Source: Streptomyces sp. ISL-96
Lineage (GTDB): Bacteria; Actinomycetota; Actinomycetes; Streptomycetales; Streptomycetaceae
DNA length: 64,000 nucleotides
Assembly (NCBI RefSeq): GCF_018614035.1
Contig: NZ_JAGGPA010000018.1
Coordinates: 62,001-126,000, forward strand
Direction: 5' to 3'
The notes beneath the pieces were generated by a model. The model saw only the letters and a list, made by a program, of their open reading frames with translations, made no database searches and was not told the DNA's origin. The position numbers and the translations under genes are program-made. This document shows, piece after piece, positions 60,826 to 64,000 of the stretch. Position 1 is the stretch's first letter, and every line of letters begins with the position of its first letter.

Positions 60826-61692
60826 GTGCGCATCGACCTGCACACCCACTCCACGGCTTCGGACGGCACGGACACCCCCGCCGAGCTGGTGCGTAACGCC
60901 GCGGCCGCCGGGCTCGACGTCGTGGCGCTCACCGACCACGACTCGACGCGCGGTCACGCCGAGGCGATCGCCGCGCTTCCGGCCGGGCTGACCCTGGTCA
61001 CCGGCGCCGAGCTCTCCTGCCGCCTCGACGGCATCGGGCTGCACATGCTGGCGTACCTCTTCGATCCCGACGAGCCCGAGCTGGCGCGCGAGCGTGAGCT
61101 GGTACGGGACGACCGGGTGCCGCGTGCGCAGGGCATGGTCGGCAAGCTGCGCGAGCTGGGCGTACCGATCGAGTGGGACCAGGTCGCCCGTATCGCCGGA
61201 GACGGCTCGGTCGGCCGCCCGCACATCGCGTCCGCGCTGATGGAACTGGGCGTCGTCGAGAGCGTCTCCGACGCCTTTACGCCCGACTGGCTGGCCAACG
61301 GCGGCCGTGCGTACGTCGAGAAGCACGAACTCGACCCCTTCGACGCGATCCGCCTCGTCAAGGCGGCCGGCGGAGTCACCGTCTTCGCGCACCCCGGCGC
61401 CGCCGAGCGTGGCGACATCGTCCCCGAGAGCGCGATAGCGGCGCTCGCCGCCGCGGGCCTCGACGGGATCGAGGTCGACCACATGGACCACGACGGGCCG
61501 ACCCGCGCGCGCATCCGCGGCCTCGCCGACGATCTGGGGCTGCTGACGACCGGGTCCAGCGACTACCACGGCAGCCGGAAGACCGTGCGGCTCGGGGAGT
61601 ACACCACGGACCCCGAGATCTACGGCGAGATCACGCGGCGGGCGACCGGCGCGTTCCCGGTGCCGGGCGCGGGCGGAAGTCTCCTTCCGTAG
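60826..61692 (+). CDS. PHP-domain metal-dependent phosphoesterase (YciV/RNase AM-like)
   Basis: A 288-residue PHP phosphoesterase. Metal-ligand motifs: RIDLHTHSTASDG (HxH), VVALTDHDS, a central GRPHIASAL, FAHPG, and SSDYHGS at the C-terminus. Relatives hydrolyse 3',5'-bisphosphonucleotides or trim RNA 5' ends. GTG 60826. Normal length and complete motif set. Confidence 0.93.
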   Translation: MRIDLHTHSTASDGTDTPAELVRNAAAAGLDVVALTDHDSTRGHAEAIAALPAGLTLVTGAELSCRLDGIGLHMLAYLFDPDEPELARERELVRDDRVPRAQGMVGKLRELGVPIEWDQVARIAGDGSVGRPHIASALMELGVVESVSDAFTPDWLANGGRAYVEKHELDPFDAIRLVKAAGGVTVFAHPGAAERGDIVPESAIAALAAAGLDGIEVDHMDHDGPTRARIRGLADDLGLLTTGSSDYHGSRKTVRLGEYTTDPEIYGEITRRATGAFPVPGAGGSLLP

Positions 61693-61740
61693 GTCCGTAA
61701 CTCCTCCCTCGTACGACCCCTCTTCTCGCAAGGCCTCACT

Positions 61741-62346
61741 GTGCTCGACTTTGCCGTTTTCGGATCCCTCTTTCTCACCCTTTTTGTGATTATGGACCCC
61801 CCGGGAATCACGCCGATCTTCCTCGGCCTGACTTCGGGGCGGCCCGCCAAGGTGCAGCGCAGGATGGCCTGGCAGGCCGTCGCCGTCGCCTTCGGCGTGA
61901 TCGCCGTGTTCGGCGTCCTCGGCCAGCAGATCCTCGACTACCTGCATGTCTCCGTTCCCGCGCTGATGATCGCGGGTGGTCTGCTGCTGCTTCTGATCGC
62001 GCTCGACCTGCTCACCGGCAAGACCGACGAGCCGACGCAGACCAAGGACGTCAACGTCGCGCTCGTACCGCTGGGGATGCCGCTGCTGGCGGGACCGGGT
62101 GCGATCGTCTCGGTGATCCTCGCCGTACAGCACGCCGAGACCGTCAAGACGCAGGTCTCGGTGTGGGCGGCGATCGTCGTGATGCACGTGGTCCTGTGGC
62201 TCACCATGCGCTACTCGCTGCTGATCATCCGTGTGATCAAGGACGGCGGCGTGGTCCTGGTGACGCGGCTCGCGGGCATGATGCTGTCCGCGATCGCGGT
62301 GCAGCAGATCATCAACGGCGTCACCCAGGTGATCCAGGGCAGCTGA
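61741..62346 (+). CDS. MarC family integral membrane protein
   Basis: A 201-residue protein with six hydrophobic segments; the family motif LFVIMDPPGITPIFLGLT is at the N-terminus and LVPLGMPLLAGPGAI in the middle. MarC proteins are inner-membrane proteins of undefined transport role. GTG start 48 bases after the PHP gene. Confidence 0.93.
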   Translation: MLDFAVFGSLFLTLFVIMDPPGITPIFLGLTSGRPAKVQRRMAWQAVAVAFGVIAVFGVLGQQILDYLHVSVPALMIAGGLLLLLIALDLLTGKTDEPTQTKDVNVALVPLGMPLLAGPGAIVSVILAVQHAETVKTQVSVWAAIVVMHVVLWLTMRYSLLIIRVIKDGGVVLVTRLAGMMLSAIAVQQIINGVTQVIQGS

Positions 62347-62366
62347 TGACCGCCCCCTGACGCACG

Positions 62367-62397
62367 AGCGCCCCCGTACGCGGTGTACGGGGGCGCT
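62367..62397. terminator. Bidirectional terminator after marC
   Basis: Perfect 13-bp stem AGCGCCCCCGTAC/GTACGGGGGCGCT with a 5-base loop, between converging marC and the 50-residue protein gene. Confidence 0.9.
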
Positions 62398-62427
62398 TAC
62401 CTCTAACTGAAACCACTACTGCGAGTG

Positions 62428-62580
62428 TTATGAAGCCGAGGTCTCGGCCGGGCGGATATAGATGCGCCGGCCGACAGAGGCGGCCTGCTGCACGATCCGG
62501 TTGACGGAGGCGGCGTCCACGACGGTGCTGTCAACGGCGGAGCCGTCGACGTCGTCCAGGCGCATGATTTCGAAGCGCAA
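62428..62580 (-). CDS. 50-residue conserved-looking small protein
   Basis: A 50-residue product starting RFEIMRLDDVDGSAVDST and ending IYIRPAETSAS, from TTG 62580 with SD GGGAG ten bases upstream. Two acidic stretches flank a helix (AASVNRIVQQAASVGRR). There is no signal, TM helix or cysteine. Nearly every codon ends in G or C, unlike random frames. It is divergent from the NYN-nuclease gene and is followed by a terminator. Function unknown; I recall similar short proteins in other Streptomyces but cannot verify that here. Confidence 0.75.
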   Translation of the reverse strand: MRFEIMRLDDVDGSAVDSTVVDAASVNRIVQQAASVGRRIYIRPAETSAS

Positions 62581-62782
62581 GGCTTCTCCCTTCGTCTGAT
62601 CCTCCTGCTGGAGAACTATGTGTGGGAACGCGAGGCTAGGCGCCCCGCGTTCTCTACGGGTTACAACGGCGTGTACGCCACAGTCATTCCCTACGCTAAA
62701 GAAAACTTTCGACTCTCTAAATACTCGCTGGTGGCGGGACCGGTTGTGCCCGCTCGCTCACGCCACGGACAATGAGAGCCGT

Positions 62783-63700
62783 ATGGACGACGCACAGCCT
62801 TCGGGCCCCACTGAACTGGTCAGGGTCACCGCCCGCCTGGAACGCACCAACGAGTTGCTCCAGCGCATGCTCGCCGAGGTGGCGAAGACCCCCTCCACCC
62901 ATGCGATCTTCGTCGACGCGGGGTATGTGTACGCGGCGGCGGGCCTGCTGGTGACCGGGACCGAGGACCGCAGGTCCTTCGACCTCGACGCGGAAGGGAT
63001 CATCGAGGCCTTCATCGACAAGGCCCGCACGATCTTCGCGGACAGCAGGCTGCTGCGGGTGTACTGGTACGACGGGGCAAGGCGCCGCATCCACACCCCC
63101 GAGCAGCAGACCATCGCCGAGCTGCCCGACGTCAAGGTCCGCCTCGGCAACCTCAACGCCAACAATCAGCAGAAGGGCGTCGACTCCCTGATCCGTACGG
63201 ACCTGGAATCGCTGGCCAGGCACCGCGCGATCAGCGACGCGGCGCTGGTGGGCGGCGACGAGGACCTGGTGTCGGCGGTCGAGGCGGCCCAGGGGTACGG
63301 CGCGCGGGTCCACCTGTGGGGCATCGAGGCGGGCGAGGGCCGCAACCAGGCCGAACCGCTCCTGTGGGAGGTCGACAGCCAGCGCACGTTCGACCTCGAA
63401 TTCTGCAAGCCGTACGTCACGCGGCGCCCGGTGACGACGTACGAGAACGAGGGCACCCCGCGGCCGACCCGCGAGGACGTCCGCTTCATCGGCGCGCAGA
63501 TCGCGGCGGCGTGGCTGGGAGCGCGGGGCCGCGAGTCACTCGCCGACCTGCTGCCGGGCCACCCGTACCTGCCGGGATCGGTGGACCAGGAGTTGCTGGT
63601 GGAGGCGGAGCGGCTGCTCCAGCGCTCCCTGCGCGGCCACGCGGACCTGCGCCGGGCGCTGCGGGACGGCTTCTGGCAGCACCTCCAGGCGCAGTACTGA
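62783..63700 (+). CDS. NYN-domain (PIN-like) putative ribonuclease
   Basis: A 305-residue protein. After a coiled-coil N-terminus (LVRVTARLERTNELLQRMLA) comes an NYN domain with acidic sites in IFVDAGYVY, GVDSLIRTDL and VGGDEDLVSAVEAA, then a C-terminal helical extension (about 225-305) resembling an OST-HTH-like or winged tail (RPTREDVRFIGAQIAAAWL). NYN domains are Mg-dependent nucleases, usually of RNA. ATG 62783; upstream frame is rejected because it crosses an AT-rich promoter-like stretch. Divergent from the 50-residue gene, with a shared 202-base control region. Confidence 0.88.
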   Translation: MDDAQPSGPTELVRVTARLERTNELLQRMLAEVAKTPSTHAIFVDAGYVYAAAGLLVTGTEDRRSFDLDAEGIIEAFIDKARTIFADSRLLRVYWYDGARRRIHTPEQQTIAELPDVKVRLGNLNANNQQKGVDSLIRTDLESLARHRAISDAALVGGDEDLVSAVEAAQGYGARVHLWGIEAGEGRNQAEPLLWEVDSQRTFDLEFCKPYVTRRPVTTYENEGTPRPTREDVRFIGAQIAAAWLGARGRESLADLLPGHPYLPGSVDQELLVEAERLLQRSLRGHADLRRALRDGFWQHLQAQY

Positions 63701-64000
63701 GCGTCTCTAATCAGCTAAGCGATCCCATGTCAGACGTAGTGTCTGGGGCGGGTTCTGCCCATCGTGGAGGGGTAGCGTGAGCGTGCAGGTGGAAGCCCGC
63801 GCCCAGTGCTGCCCCTCGTGGCTTGTGGCCGGTGGTGGGTGTGCCGATCGTCGTCATGCTCTGGTGCCGGTGGGCTGCGCGGGGCAGCCGGGTCCGGTCC
63901 GTTGGGGCGTGTCCCTCCGGACGCTTGCCCGCCGGGCCCGAGGGTGCGGTGGGGGAGGGTGTCCTGCGTCGCCTGGGCGCAGGGCGTGTTGTCTGGTGCC
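63701..64000 (+). other. Right edge: possible start of a gene with atypical composition
   Basis: From GTG 63778 (behind GGAGGGG) an open frame runs to the window end for about 75 codons; it is rich in Gly, Cys and Arg and has only about 70% G/C at third positions, low for this genome. An alternative frame from GTG 63841 has better codon bias. Neither resembles a family I know. The stretch may be the 5' end of a gene or non-coding. Nothing firmer can be said. Confidence 0.25.

Noticed and set aside
59545..62187. An 880-codon minus-strand open frame across four genes
   Set aside because: Mirror frame of the SUFU, DUF6758, PHP and MarC genes, all of which have clear motifs; its own product has none.

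Overview
The window is a stretch of a Streptomyces (or very close relative) chromosome. The signs are very high GC with strong G/C bias at third codon positions, frequent GTG/TTG starts, and Streptomyces-type families throughout: SpoIIE-phosphatase/HATPase regulators, HTH-DUF5753/DUF397 regulators, BldK-type oligopeptide transporters, mycothiol biosynthesis (mshB), DUF6113, DUF6758 and DUF3117. Gene order also follows, with insertions, the Mycobacterium tuberculosis series recalled as typA-lpqW, mshB, fdxC-dapC, dapE, LOG, folP2, DivIVA-like, tag, DUF3117, methyltransferase/sigE/rseA/htrA/tatB, mrp, MgtE-like/DUF1003, corA. This is therefore conserved actinobacterial core chromosome rather than a plasmid or arm. 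No tRNA, rRNA, CRISPR array, transposase or integrase was recognised.

Layout. 1-3.3 kb: a free-standing HATPase anti-sigma-type kinase followed by a PAS-PAS-GAF-PP2C-HATPase phosphatase. 3.3-6.1 kb: a TPM-domain membrane protein and PspA on the minus strand. 6.2-10.2 kb: a succinate dehydrogenase operon (small coiled-coil protein, sdhC, sdhA, sdhB) on the minus strand. 10.5-15.0 kb: an LpqW-like lipoprotein and TypA. 15.5-21.4 kb and 24.7-30.3 kb: two complete five-gene oligopeptide ABC transporter operons, clearly paralogous, separated by a compositionally different 3-kb block. That block holds a lipoprotein, a PIN-toxin/antitoxin pair translationally chained to a HATPase, and a divergent HTH-DUF5753/DUF397 pair. 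30.5-34.3 kb: an S9 peptidase, a small membrane protein, mshB and DUF6113. 34.4-38.6 kb: a peptidoglycan-binding-type membrane protein, a SirB1-like protein and a GNAT acetyltransferase. 38.8-43.3 kb: ferredoxin, dapC, a secreted Ala-rich protein, a lysozyme-like membrane protein and dapE. 43.4-47.4 kb: LOG phosphoribohydrolase, FolP2-type DHPS homologue, DivIVA-domain protein, tag, enoyl-CoA hydratase, DUF3117. 47.5-53.2 kb: O-methyltransferase divergent from an envelope-stress block (ECF sigma, zinc anti-sigma, HtrA protease, TatB, conserved protein). 53.2-58.9 kb: Mrp, DUF1003, a soluble MgtE-like CBS protein, a lipoprotein, a small conserved protein and CorA. 59.4-63.7 kb: SUFU-domain protein, DUF6758, PHP phosphoesterase, MarC, a 50-residue protein and a NYN-domain nuclease.

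How it fits together. The sigma/anti-sigma/HtrA/TatB block has an ECF-type promoter directly upstream, suggesting an autoregulated or cascade-controlled envelope-stress response. mshB supplies mycothiol, dapC/dapE supply diaminopimelate for peptidoglycan and lysine, and the Mg-related genes (MgtE-like sensor, DUF1003, corA) cluster together. The two oligopeptide importers resemble the BldK system that senses an extracellular developmental signal in Streptomyces. The block between them is the most accessory-looking and most interesting part of the window.
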